The notes under the pieces are model-generated. The model saw only the letters and a program-made list of their open reading frames with translations, was not told where the DNA came from and made no database searches. Both the position numbers and the translations under genes were made by a program. This document shows, piece after piece, positions 51,429-59,429 of a DNA stretch of 64,000 nt. Numbering within the stretch: the first letter of the stretch is position 1; every line of letters begins with the position of its first letter. Origin of the DNA: UBA6522 sp965205045 (GTDB lineage Bacteria; Pseudomonadota; Gammaproteobacteria; Steroidobacterales; Rariloculaceae); the NCBI GenBank assembly GCA_965205045.1, contig OZ242031.1, positions 3,038,001 to 3,102,000 of the forward strand, in the 5' to 3' direction.

Positions 51429-54059
51429 TCAGACAACTGCCAGGTGTTGTGTTTCGCTGTCTTCGGTCCAGGCAATGACCGGAATCAGGGGCTCGTCGGC
51501 GCGTGGACCCAGTTTGCGCAGCGACGCCAGAAAGGCCGCCGCGACGGGAGAAACATCTTCCCTGGAAAGCCCGACGATCCAGTTGCGGGCATCGACCCAC
51601 GCGCTGAGGTCGGCGATCAAGTCCCGATGCAGTTCTCCGATCTCAGTCAACCGCGCTTCATCCAGTCGCTCGGCCTGACTCTTGACGGACTGGCCAATGC
51701 GGTCAAGTTGGCGCCAGTGCGCGACAAAGCTGGCCAAATCCTCGGCACGCTCGTCAATCCCTCGTACGAGATAGAGGATATGGCGCTGAGTTTTCGACAT
51801 GCGGGTACCGGTAATTCCGAGCTTCCTCTTGATTCGCGACATCGAGTAGTCGCGCCAGGCGAACATCAACTCTGCGATGTCGCGATTCGAGGCGTCGTCA
51901 AGCCGGGCGAGGGCGTTGTCAGCCCATGGAATCCGGCGCCAGGACTTCAGTTGTTCGTCCACGGCGACGCGAGCAATCGTGTCAACGTCATTTGCGGTGA
52001 TTTCAAGTAGCTCCTTTCGCGATAACGACAGCGCGGTGTTGATGGTCACAACGCGTTCGCCCGCATCAGGCGTGTCAAACAGGCCATTGACGATTTTGTT
52101 GCGCTCCGTCGCGCCGTCCGCAATGAGCCCGGCGCCCTCCAGGCTTGCGAGGTATTCCCGCAACTCCTTCGGACTGATGCTCTTGTCGGAGTAATTGAGT
52201 TGTACGGAGAAGGCGTCCGGCGCGTCGGGCGATGCGATGAACTGGAGGAGGCTGCCGACACGCATCGACTGACTTTCGCCGAAAGCGGCATGTTCTTCGG
52301 AGACGTTTGCTTCCGCTTCGAACAGGTTGATCTGGCCGCCGATGCCATTTTCTGCCTTGACTTGTGTGGACAGCGCGCGCCGGGAGGCGACTTCTCGCCC
52401 GAACAGGTTGAATGTCAGTCCGGAAGCGACCTTCCGCTGGAATGTGCGCTTGAAAACGCAGTCTTCCAGCGTGATGGCGTCGTTGTCGTCGTCCATCCCG
52501 GCTGTCATGGCGTCGGCGAAATCGCCGCTCAGCATCTGTCGATACAGGGACTTGCCTTCCTCCGAACGTGGGTCGAAGCGAAGCCGGAGCAGAGTTGATG
52601 CGGCCTTGCTCCGGAAGACGGCTCGCCCGTAGCGAACGGTGAACTGCTCCTTTTCGGCGGTTTCCACCGCCTTGGCGATTCGCTCTTCCAGCGTTCCGTA
52701 TCGAGCGAGGAGTCGTTTGAGGGGCGCCAGGCGATGCTCTGCGGAGGCGTCCAGGCGATCGAACAGTTCTGCGGGACCCTCAGCGAATCGGGCGAGTGTC
52801 GCCGTGATGGGTTTGGCGTCCTCGCGCAGCGCTGCTTTCAGGTCCCTGAGCAGCGATTCGTCGAGGTCATCAAGCGCATCGCGGACCTTGCGTCCCACAT
52901 GGTCGGCCAGCTCGTCGCGGCGGTCCGGCGGGAGAGGCAAGACGCTGAGACCCTCTTCGACGACCGGGTCGATTCTTCCCGCAAGCAGGTCGGTCCAGTG
53001 ATCGGCGCTGGCTTCGGCCGATTCCACCAAGGCGTCGATCAGGGAGTTGACGAATCGCCTGGCGGCGGGCTTGCCGCCACCTGCCACGATATCCGTCAGG
53101 GCGCGCAAGGACGGGTCCGACGCATTCAATTTCTCCCTGAGCTTGTCTCTGAAGAGCCCGCTGGGCCTGGAGTATGTCTTGACTATTCCGTCGAGCCGAT
53201 CCGGCAACCGGGCGATTTCCTTCATCACGGGCGCCACGGATTGCCGCAGTCCGCCGATCTTCAGTTCGCCGCCCAACGACAGTGAGCGCGCGGTACGGTT
53301 CTTTCCGGTTTCGGTCAGCCATATTCGCATCTGGCCGCCGCGGGCCCGGCTCATGGTGAACCTGAAGTCGCCGGTCCTTTCCCAGTTCACCGTGTAGCCT
53401 GCATTCGCCTTGAGTCGGGTTGCGACCGCGCCATCCGGCGCGTCAAGGGACTGAACCCACGATCGACGAGCCTTCAACGCGGCGCCAAAACGTACTTTCC
53501 CGGATGTGGTCAGCTTGAGCGACTTGAAGCTCCCGGCGTCCAGCAGCGATTCGGGATCGCCGAGTTTGGCGATGACAGGCAGATCATCGCTCATCGCCTG
53601 AATCACACGCGTGTCTTCGGAGTGCGAGAATTTCACGAGCAGGCGGTTCTGGACTGTCCGCTGACGCGAAACGGAGAACTGGCCGAAGGAAAGCGGCGTC
53701 TTGAAGCCGACGGCGATACCCGGTGCGCCCTTGAGTTCGTAGCTGGGGCCCGGCAGAATCCTGGCGCTTGCCTTGACGCTGGCTTTGGGGGTGAGGGTCG
53801 ATCTCCGGGCATCGGCAAGCGTGGCTGCCCGCGATGTTTTGCCGGCCCAGTTGAACCCCTTACGGGGTATCTCCGATATCGGACTCAGAAGCCGCTGCAG
53901 ATTCTTGCGAGGCCCGGCAAGTCGTGTTTCGTGCGCTAGAACCTGCTCCAGGACTTGCAGTTCCGATTCCGGGAGCAGCGCCCTCAACGCAGCCGCCAAT
54001 GCAGACTGATCGCCGGCCAGAGCCTTTACAAACCGCTCGAACGGATTGCCGTCTCCCAT
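51429..54059 (-). CDS. Large soluble protein of unknown family (876 residues)
   Basis: A single long frame from ATG 54057-54059. No signal peptide or membrane segment is evident. The N-terminal ~270 residues have beta-rich stretches (PLSFGQFSVSRQRTVQNRLL, SLGGELKIGGLRQSVAP). The middle ~270-500 is helical (SLIDALVESAEASADHWTDL, RDELADHVGRKVRDALDDLD). Residues ~490-700 are mixed (FTVRYGRAVFRSKAASTLLR, DAFSVQLNYSDKSISPKEL), and the C-terminal ~180 are helical (LYLVRGIDERAEDLASFVAH). Codon use matches the chromosome and no stop or shift breaks it, so it is probably real and expressed. I recognise no family. Confidence 0.75.
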   Translation of the reverse strand: MGDGNPFERFVKALAGDQSALAAALRALLPESELQVLEQVLAHETRLAGPRKNLQRLLSPISEIPRKGFNWAGKTSRAATLADARRSTLTPKASVKASARILPGPSYELKGAPGIAVGFKTPLSFGQFSVSRQRTVQNRLLVKFSHSEDTRVIQAMSDDLPVIAKLGDPESLLDAGSFKSLKLTTSGKVRFGAALKARRSWVQSLDAPDGAVATRLKANAGYTVNWERTGDFRFTMSRARGGQMRIWLTETGKNRTARSLSLGGELKIGGLRQSVAPVMKEIARLPDRLDGIVKTYSRPSGLFRDKLREKLNASDPSLRALTDIVAGGGKPAARRFVNSLIDALVESAEASADHWTDLLAGRIDPVVEEGLSVLPLPPDRRDELADHVGRKVRDALDDLDESLLRDLKAALREDAKPITATLARFAEGPAELFDRLDASAEHRLAPLKRLLARYGTLEERIAKAVETAEKEQFTVRYGRAVFRSKAASTLLRLRFDPRSEEGKSLYRQMLSGDFADAMTAGMDDDNDAITLEDCVFKRTFQRKVASGLTFNLFGREVASRRALSTQVKAENGIGGQINLFEAEANVSEEHAAFGESQSMRVGSLLQFIASPDAPDAFSVQLNYSDKSISPKELREYLASLEGAGLIADGATERNKIVNGLFDTPDAGERVVTINTALSLSRKELLEITANDVDTIARVAVDEQLKSWRRIPWADNALARLDDASNRDIAELMFAWRDYSMSRIKRKLGITGTRMSKTQRHILYLVRGIDERAEDLASFVAHWRQLDRIGQSVKSQAERLDEARLTEIGELHRDLIADLSAWVDARNWIVGLSREDVSPVAAAFLASLRKLGPRADEPLIPVIAWTEDSETQHLAVV

Positions 54060-54125
54060 ACGCTTGCAACAACCGCGAGAACGTCGCCGTCCCGGGTCAG
54101 TTTGCTCCCATTTCCAGGCGACGGA

Positions 54126-54368
54126 TCACAGGCATCGTGTGTCCGGAAGTATCCTCGGGAGTGACGTCCACCGCCGTTCGGGCGGCAGGTCGATAAATAT
54201 GTCCGGCGCACCCAATCCAACGACGGGCAGGAATTCGTCGGTCCCCGGAATGGCGCGGGCCTCCATGGTTTCCTGGGCAAATGACCGGACGGGCAGGGTG
54301 GCCGCGGCCGCGAGCGCGGCACTGTGAGCCAGAAATTCTCTTCGGTTGCTTTCGATCAGTCTGGCCAT
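54126..54368 (-). pseudogene. Tat-signal aldo/keto reductase, N-terminal fragment
   Basis: An 80-residue frame with a twin-arginine signal (SNRREFLAHSAALAAAATLP) and the first strand of a Tat-exported aldo/keto reductase (ARAIPGTDEFLPVVGLGAPD). It then runs into unrelated sequence and a stop at 54126. The catalytic Asp-Tyr-Lys-His part is absent, so the gene is a truncated remnant. Confidence 0.6.
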
Positions 54369-54718
54369 TGTTCTGTCTCCGGGGGCAACGGGAATGGCGT
54401 TTGCCGGTCCCAGTTTACAGCCTTGCTGTACGTCATGTCGCCGCCTGCGGCCCTGGGCGGGCGGGCTGCGCCAGGCGCATCGAATGCTCTATCGAAAATG
54501 CCCGGTTTCCGCAGAACCCGTGAGCGCGGACGAAAACTTTTCGCGGCGAAGTCGCTTCCGAAGCGGCCTCGCGAAATGTCAAGGTGCAAATCTACGCTAT
54601 TTGTCCAGATTCAGCGCTTCCCGATCTTCTTCCATTCTGGGACGATCAGGCGGCTTGATCTGGGCTCATTGGTCGAGAGCCCGGCCAATAACGTTTTGAG
54701 CGAAGGAGAAGAGAACAC
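54369..54718. other. About 350 bases without a supportable gene
   Basis: Open frames here lack start signals and family motifs. The last 60 bases probably hold the promoter and leader of the SPFH-like gene: GGAGAAGAG lies just before the ATG at 54719. Confidence 0.35.
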
Positions 54719-55126
54719 ATGGCAGGAAAGACTGACGTAACGGGCAGAAGGCGGAAACCGAATCCGGTCATGACGATGGCGCCAATAGGGGCCGTCGTCG
54801 TCGCCCTGATTGCGGGAATGATGTTCGGATTGCCCATCTACAGGGTCTGGCAGCAAGGGCTGAGGGGAGAGGCGAATCTCGCCCGCGCCGAGCAGGAACG
54901 CCAGATACTGGTCGAACAGGCACGAGCGGAGCGGGATGCCGCAATCCTGCGCGCGGAAGCCATTGCAATCGTGGGAGCGGCGGCTCGCGACTTTCCAGAG
55001 TATCGCGTGCAGGAGTTTATCGGAGCGTTCGGCGAGGCGCTGCAAAACGGGAACATCGAAAAGCTCGTTTTCGTCCCCACCGAAGCGAACATCCCGATTG
55101 TTGAAGCAGGGCGCACGGTGCCATGA
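54719..55126 (+). CDS. Membrane protein with an SPFH/prohibitin-like C-terminal helix
   Basis: A 135-residue protein from ATG 54719 (AGGAGA upstream). One membrane segment at ~21-40 (APIGAVVVALIAGMMFGLPI). A charged alanine-rich helix follows (ANLARAEQERQILVEQARAE, AAILRAEAIAIVGAAA), then FPEYRVQEFIGAFGEALQNG and KLVFVPTEANIPI. These resemble the C-terminal coiled coil and tail of stomatin/prohibitin (SPFH) proteins, here without the Band 7 domain. It would sit in the inner membrane. Complete but unusually short. Confidence 0.7.
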   Translation: MAGKTDVTGRRRKPNPVMTMAPIGAVVVALIAGMMFGLPIYRVWQQGLRGEANLARAEQERQILVEQARAERDAAILRAEAIAIVGAAARDFPEYRVQEFIGAFGEALQNGNIEKLVFVPTEANIPIVEAGRTVP

Positions 55127-55164
55127 GTCGAACAGGCCCCGGTTGACCCGCAAACTCCCAACTA

Positions 55165-55183
55165 TGTACAGTAACCTTGTACA
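55165..55183 (+). promoter_or_regulatory. Twin TGTACA operator of yefM-yoeB
   Basis: Two palindromic TGTACA hexamers (55165-55170 and 55178-55183), centre-to-centre 13 bases, lie just upstream of the antitoxin ATG at 55200. TGTACA is the known core of the E. coli yefM-yoeB operator, which binds the antitoxin-toxin complex. Confidence 0.65.
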
Positions 55184-55199
55184 TTACGAGGGCGTTTCG

Positions 55200-55484
55200 A
55201 TGATTCACGAGACCAGCTATTCGAAGGCACGGCAATCTCTCGCGTCGCTGATGGACCAGGTCACGGACACCCGGGAACCGGTGTTGATCCGCCGTCGCGG
55301 GAAAGAGCCCGTCGCCCTGATCGCAGCGGACGAACTTGCCGCCTGGCTCGAGACGGCCTACCTGTTGCGCTCACCCAGGAATGCCCGGCGCTTGATGGAA
55401 GCCAGCCGTCGCGCAGCCGAAGGGGCCGGAGAACCGACTGATGTCAACGACCTCCGAGTTCGTTTGGGCTTGGCAAACCCGTGA
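55200..55484 (+). CDS. yefM: YefM/Phd-family antitoxin
   Basis: A 94-residue antitoxin. ETSYSKARQSLASLMDQVTD and VLIRRRGKEPVALIAADELA form the YefM/Phd DNA-binding fold. The C-terminal half (LRSPRNARRLMEASRRA...) matches the YefM toxin-binding region (LLRSPxNAxRLLxA). Its stop overlaps the GTG start of the toxin gene. Together with the TGTACA operator it forms a complete module. Confidence 0.88.
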   Translation: MIHETSYSKARQSLASLMDQVTDTREPVLIRRRGKEPVALIAADELAAWLETAYLLRSPRNARRLMEASRRAAEGAGEPTDVNDLRVRLGLANP

Positions 55485-55753
55485 GTGACCGTTCTCCGCG
55501 CAAAGCGGTAATGGATCCCAATTTCCTGGAAGACCTCGAATATTGGACAGGAATTGATCGCAAGCGGGCATTACGAACGCTCCGATTGGTCGATGACGTA
55601 CTTCGGTCCCCATTCACGGGGCTGGGTAAGCCCGAGCCACTGCGCGGTGAACTCGGCGGACGTTGGTCGAGACGAATTGATCAGGAACACCGGCTTGTCT
55701 ACCGGGTTGAGGAAACCCACGTGTATTTCTTCGCCGCGCGCTACCATTACTGA
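55481..55753 (+). CDS. yoeB: YoeB/Txe-family ribosome-dependent mRNA interferase
   Basis: A 90-residue toxin starting at GTG 55481 (GTGA overlap). FLEDLEYWTGIDRKRALRTL, SPFTGLGKPEPLRGELGGRW, SRRIDQEHRLVYRVEE and the C-terminal ARYHY carry the YoeB catalytic residues (Glu, Arg, His, Tyr). YoeB cleaves mRNA at the ribosomal A site. Length is normal. Confidence 0.92.
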   Translation: MSDRSPRKAVMDPNFLEDLEYWTGIDRKRALRTLRLVDDVLRSPFTGLGKPEPLRGELGGRWSRRIDQEHRLVYRVEETHVYFFAARYHY

Positions 55754-56189
55754 ATCCCTACTCGTTCGCTCGCTGAGTCTCGACAGCTCTAGCGAACTCC
55801 CGTAGCCCGGCCTCGACTCCCCAAACGTTCATGTTCGCTGTGCTGAACACCCCGACGGCATGTAAGATATAGTCTCCGCAAGCGAGCGGCGCTCCCTGGC
55901 AAGGGCATTTGCGGGGCTGCTCATGAACTGGCAGGCAGCGTCGGTCACTCGCGATGAAGTTTTTCCGGGCGGCGTTTCGTGGCTCGACGGATTTGTTTGT
56001 CCGGCACGCAGGGTTACTTACACAGCAAATGAAGGGCGGAAGCCAGGGATGGGAGTGAATTTGCAGCCGCGATTTTCTACGGCGCACGCTCCTAGGCTCA
56101 TGACCTGGGGCCCCGGTAGTCGAACCGGTTGGCAACGTGCGCAAAACTTGGTAGAACCTGTCGTCCGAATCCCCCCGTTGGAGAGAAAC
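55754..56189. other. About 435 bases upstream of the aldehyde dehydrogenase without a gene
   Basis: The aldehyde dehydrogenase frame stays open far upstream, but the sequence before 56190 does not resemble the family and has no suitable start. No repeat, RNA motif or clear promoter recognised. Confidence 0.35.
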
Positions 56190-57629
56190 GTGTTGGACAA
56201 GCGCCAGTTCTATATTGACGGTCGGTGGGTTGCGCCCAGCCAGGCCAACGATTTCGATGTGATCGACCCTTCCACCGAGGACGCCGTCGGCGTGATTTCA
56301 TTGGGAGGCCAGGCGGACACCGACGCCGCGGTGGCGGCGGCGAATTCCGCCTTTGACGGCTGGTCCGCATCCTCAAAGGATGAACGCGTCGCCCTGCTCG
56401 AACGCATCCTCGAAATCTACGAGGCGAGGTCCGACGACATCGCTCATGCCATCAGCCTGGAAATGGGCGCGCCGATCGACCTGGCCAGGAACCAGCAAGC
56501 GGGGTCGGGCCAGTGGCACATCAATAGCTTCATTCGCACACTGAAGGCTTTCGAGTTTGAACGGATGCTGGGCCCGCACGCGCCCAACGACCGAATCTTC
56601 TATGAACCGGTGGGTGTGTGCGGCCTGATCACGCCGTGGAACTGGCCGATGAACCAGGTCACCCTGAAGGTGATCCCGGCGCTGGCGGCCGGTTGCACGA
56701 TGGTGCTGAAGCCGTCGGAGATCGCGCCGTTGTCGGCCATGGTGTTCGCCGAGGTCATGCACGATGCCGGAACGCCCCCCGGGGTCTTCAACATGCTCAA
56801 CGGCGACGGGCCCGGTGTCGGCAGGCAACTCAGCGGTCACCCGGATCTCGACATGATTTCGTTCACCGGTTCCACGCGGGCCGGGGAGGACATATCGAAG
56901 AACGCCGCCGCCACGCACAAGCGCGTGCACCTGGAACTCGGCGGCAAGGGCGCCAACATCATCTTCAGCGATGCGGGCGAGAACGCCGTGAAACGCGGCG
57001 TCCTGCATTGCTTCAACAACACGGGCCAATCGTGCAATGCGCCGACCCGGATGCTGGTGCAGCGAGAGATCTACGATGAATGTGTCGCGGCGGCGGCGGC
57101 GGTTGCGGACAGCCACGAAGTGGGCCCGGCATCCAGGGAAGGACGGCACGCGGGCCCGGTGGTGAGCCGCGGACAGTTCGACAAGATTCAGGGCTTCATT
57201 CAAACGGGTATCGACGAGGGCGCGCGCCTGGTCGCCGGGGGACCGGGATTGCCGGAAGGCATGGATTCCGGCTATTTCGTCCGCCCGACCGTGTTCGCCG
57301 ATGTCTCGAACGACATGACGATCGCGCGGGAGGAGATATTCGGGCCGGTCCTGTCGATCATTCCCTTCGAAACCGAAGAGGACGCCGTTCGCATCGCCAA
57401 CGACACGCCCTACGGATTGACCAACTATGTCCAGAGCGAAGACGGCGCCAAGCGCAATCGCGTGGCGCGCCGCCTGCGTTCCGGAATGGTGGAGATGAAC
57501 GGTCAGTTTCGCGGTGCAGGGAGCCCGTTCGGCGGCATGAAGGCCTCGGGCAACGGCCGCGAGGGCGGCGTCTGGGGACTGGAGGAGTTTCTCGAAGTCA
57601 AGGCCGTCTGCGGCTGGGCGGAGGCGTAA
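56190..57629 (+). CDS. NAD(P)-dependent aldehyde dehydrogenase
   Basis: A 479-residue enzyme. GTG 56190 follows GGAGAGAAAC and gives the usual N-terminus (LDKRQFYIDGRWV). Landmarks: TPWNWPMNQVTLKVIPALAA, KPSEIAPL, SFTGSTRAGEDI, catalytic Glu in LELGGKGANI, catalytic Cys in NNTGQSCNAPTRM, EEIFGPVLSII, and GGMKASGNGREGG. It oxidises an aldehyde to the acid in the cytoplasm. The NTGQSCNAPTR variant resembles the betaine/4-hydroxymuconic or medium-chain aldehyde groups; substrate open. Confidence 0.94.
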   Translation: MLDKRQFYIDGRWVAPSQANDFDVIDPSTEDAVGVISLGGQADTDAAVAAANSAFDGWSASSKDERVALLERILEIYEARSDDIAHAISLEMGAPIDLARNQQAGSGQWHINSFIRTLKAFEFERMLGPHAPNDRIFYEPVGVCGLITPWNWPMNQVTLKVIPALAAGCTMVLKPSEIAPLSAMVFAEVMHDAGTPPGVFNMLNGDGPGVGRQLSGHPDLDMISFTGSTRAGEDISKNAAATHKRVHLELGGKGANIIFSDAGENAVKRGVLHCFNNTGQSCNAPTRMLVQREIYDECVAAAAAVADSHEVGPASREGRHAGPVVSRGQFDKIQGFIQTGIDEGARLVAGGPGLPEGMDSGYFVRPTVFADVSNDMTIAREEIFGPVLSIIPFETEEDAVRIANDTPYGLTNYVQSEDGAKRNRVARRLRSGMVEMNGQFRGAGSPFGGMKASGNGREGGVWGLEEFLEVKAVCGWAEA

Positions 57630-57634
57630 GCTGC

Positions 57635-58756
57635 CTAATCCGCGCTGTATCGGCTGAACGCACCCCCGGCAATGGGTATCGAGGCGGGTCCTTCCGCGAC
57701 GAAAACAGTGCCGTCGCCGGCCACCGCCACGCCCTCACCTGCGGTGGATTGATAGCCGCGAGTCTCGGTGGGATAGCCCGGAATAAAGGCAACGATGCGA
57801 TCTTCGTCCAGAGGTCCGATGCGAACGCCTGCGATCCAGTTGATGTGGTTGTACGGATTGGACTCGGAATCGATCGCGTAGACCATATCGTCGTCGGTGA
57901 TGAAGATTCCGCTGATGCGGCCGTAGCTGTAGCGGGATTCCAGGTAGTTGCCGTCCAGGTCGAATATTTCCAGCCGATGGTTGCCGCGATCCGCTACCCA
58001 AAGGCGATCCTGCGAATCGATCTCCAGTGCGTGGGGCGTGCGAAACTCGCCATGAGCCGTCCCGAGCTGCCCCCACTGCGTGATGAAGGTGCCATCGGGC
58101 GCGAACTTCATGATGCGGCCTGTCTGACCGGACTGCCGGCCTTCTTCGACCGCGTCCGCCGTTGTCATGCCCTGGCCGCTGTGGCCGTCTGATACGAAAA
58201 TACTGCCGTCGCCTGCGACGACCACGTCGTTCGGTTGATTGAAATGGGCGCCGTCGCTACCCGTTTGCCCCGCGACACCCAGGCTCATCAACAGCTCGCC
58301 GTCGGGGCTGAACTTGTGCACCTGCTGGCCCTTGGTGCCGTCGGCGTTCGTGGCGAAATCGGTGACCCAAACATTACCGTCATGATCCGCATGAATTCCG
58401 TGGGGTATTGTGAAAATGCCCGCACCGAAATTGGCCAGCACTTCCCCTGTGTTGCGATCGAACTTGAATATCGGATCGACCGGATTCGTGTCGCAGTTGA
58501 CAGGCCCGCCGGCAGCCATGCCAGCCGCAGATCCACAGCGCTCATAGGCCCAGACATGGCCATCGATGGGATCGATGTCGATACCGGCCGTGTGTCCCCA
58601 GGTCCGTCCGGCGGGCAGTTCGCCCCATTGGTTGGTGAGCACGGGATTCGGATTGGGCATGCCTTCGCCGGTGATGATATTGGCGACGACCGAGCCTGCG
58701 CCGACGAGAAAAACGAAAGAACCCAGGGCAGCCAGCTTTATTCGTTCATTCGACAT
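57635..58756 (-). CDS. Exported NHL-repeat beta-propeller protein
   Basis: A 373-residue protein with a signal peptide or anchor (KLAALGSFVFLVGAGSVVA). NHL-type repeats are clear: IPHGIHADHDGNVWVTDF, VHKFSPDGELLMSLG, FNQPNDVVVAGDGSIFVSDG, FRTPHALEIDSQDRLWVADR, GVAVAGDGTVFVAEG. Such propellers occur in peptidyl-alpha-hydroxyglycine alpha-amidating lyases and extracytoplasmic binding proteins. Without further residues I keep it at the fold level. Its stop is five bases from the aldehyde dehydrogenase stop on the other strand. Confidence 0.85.
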   Translation of the reverse strand: MSNERIKLAALGSFVFLVGAGSVVANIITGEGMPNPNPVLTNQWGELPAGRTWGHTAGIDIDPIDGHVWAYERCGSAAGMAAGGPVNCDTNPVDPIFKFDRNTGEVLANFGAGIFTIPHGIHADHDGNVWVTDFATNADGTKGQQVHKFSPDGELLMSLGVAGQTGSDGAHFNQPNDVVVAGDGSIFVSDGHSGQGMTTADAVEEGRQSGQTGRIMKFAPDGTFITQWGQLGTAHGEFRTPHALEIDSQDRLWVADRGNHRLEIFDLDGNYLESRYSYGRISGIFITDDDMVYAIDSESNPYNHINWIAGVRIGPLDEDRIVAFIPGYPTETRGYQSTAGEGVAVAGDGTVFVAEGPASIPIAGGAFSRYSAD

Positions 58757-58835
58757 GTTCTTGCTCCTCTATCTCCCCTCAAATTCAGCACCATTTGGGA
58801 TCGCCGCCGGCGAGCCAGGTCAATTGCGTCTGCAC

Positions 58836-59330
58836 TCAGGGCAACACCTCCGCGTTCCCTTCGTGCCAGCGCACTTCCATGGCCGGTCCCCGAGAGGGGC
58901 TTCCATCCGCTGTTGCCCGGAACAATTCATAAATGATCGAGCCGTCCTCCGCCTGGGTGCTTTCAATGACGCGGATCGGCTCGAACGAATCCGGCACGGC
59001 GGCAGCGGCGGCGCGGACCGGCTCAGGCACGGTCGGCCACTCGATGTCGCGCTGTACCTCGTCCACTGTCCACGCGCCGTTCGACTGAACCATATCGACT
59101 TCGATCTCGTCACCGTTCGGCAATGTGCCGGCGACCTCGAACTGGTTGCCGGCGGCATTGAGTTCCCCGCCCGTGATGGCGATGTCGGGCACAGCGTCCG
59201 AAACCAGCGCCGCGATGTCTGCGGGGACCGAGGACGCGGCGGCTTCAGTCTGCGCGGTTACGGTCGCAGGCGGCGAGCAGACCGCAGTAACCACCGCCGC
59301 CAGGGCAATAAGATCTCTATTCGCGTACAT
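58836..59330 (-). CDS. Exported protein with a PepSY-like character
   Basis: A 164-residue protein from ATG 59328-59330 with a signal peptide (ALAAVVTAVCSPPATVTAQT). The mature part reads AALVSDAVPDIAITGGEL, ITGGELNAAGNQFEVAGTLP, GDEIEVDMVQSNGAWTVDEV, and PVRAAAAAVPDSFEPIRVI, then an SIIYELFRA strand. The 'P.V..A...P...I...E.....G...YE' logic is that of PepSY-like small periplasmic domains. Function unknown. The NHL gene follows on the same strand after ~80 bases. Confidence 0.6.
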   Translation of the reverse strand: MYANRDLIALAAVVTAVCSPPATVTAQTEAAASSVPADIAALVSDAVPDIAITGGELNAAGNQFEVAGTLPNGDEIEVDMVQSNGAWTVDEVQRDIEWPTVPEPVRAAAAAVPDSFEPIRVIESTQAEDGSIIYELFRATADGSPSRGPAMEVRWHEGNAEVLP

Positions 59331-59429
59331 CGGTAACCTCGCTGCCAGGATCAGGTCGACCTGAGTGTTCATTGCCAACATACTACAAGAACCGGAGGAT
59401 CCGGGTGCTGCCGTATAGTCGGAGATGCC

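Noticed and set aside
57080..58192. Long plus-strand open frame across the aldehyde dehydrogenase end and the NHL gene
   Set aside because: It is in a shifted frame of the dehydrogenase and antisense to the NHL gene; both real genes have clear motifs.
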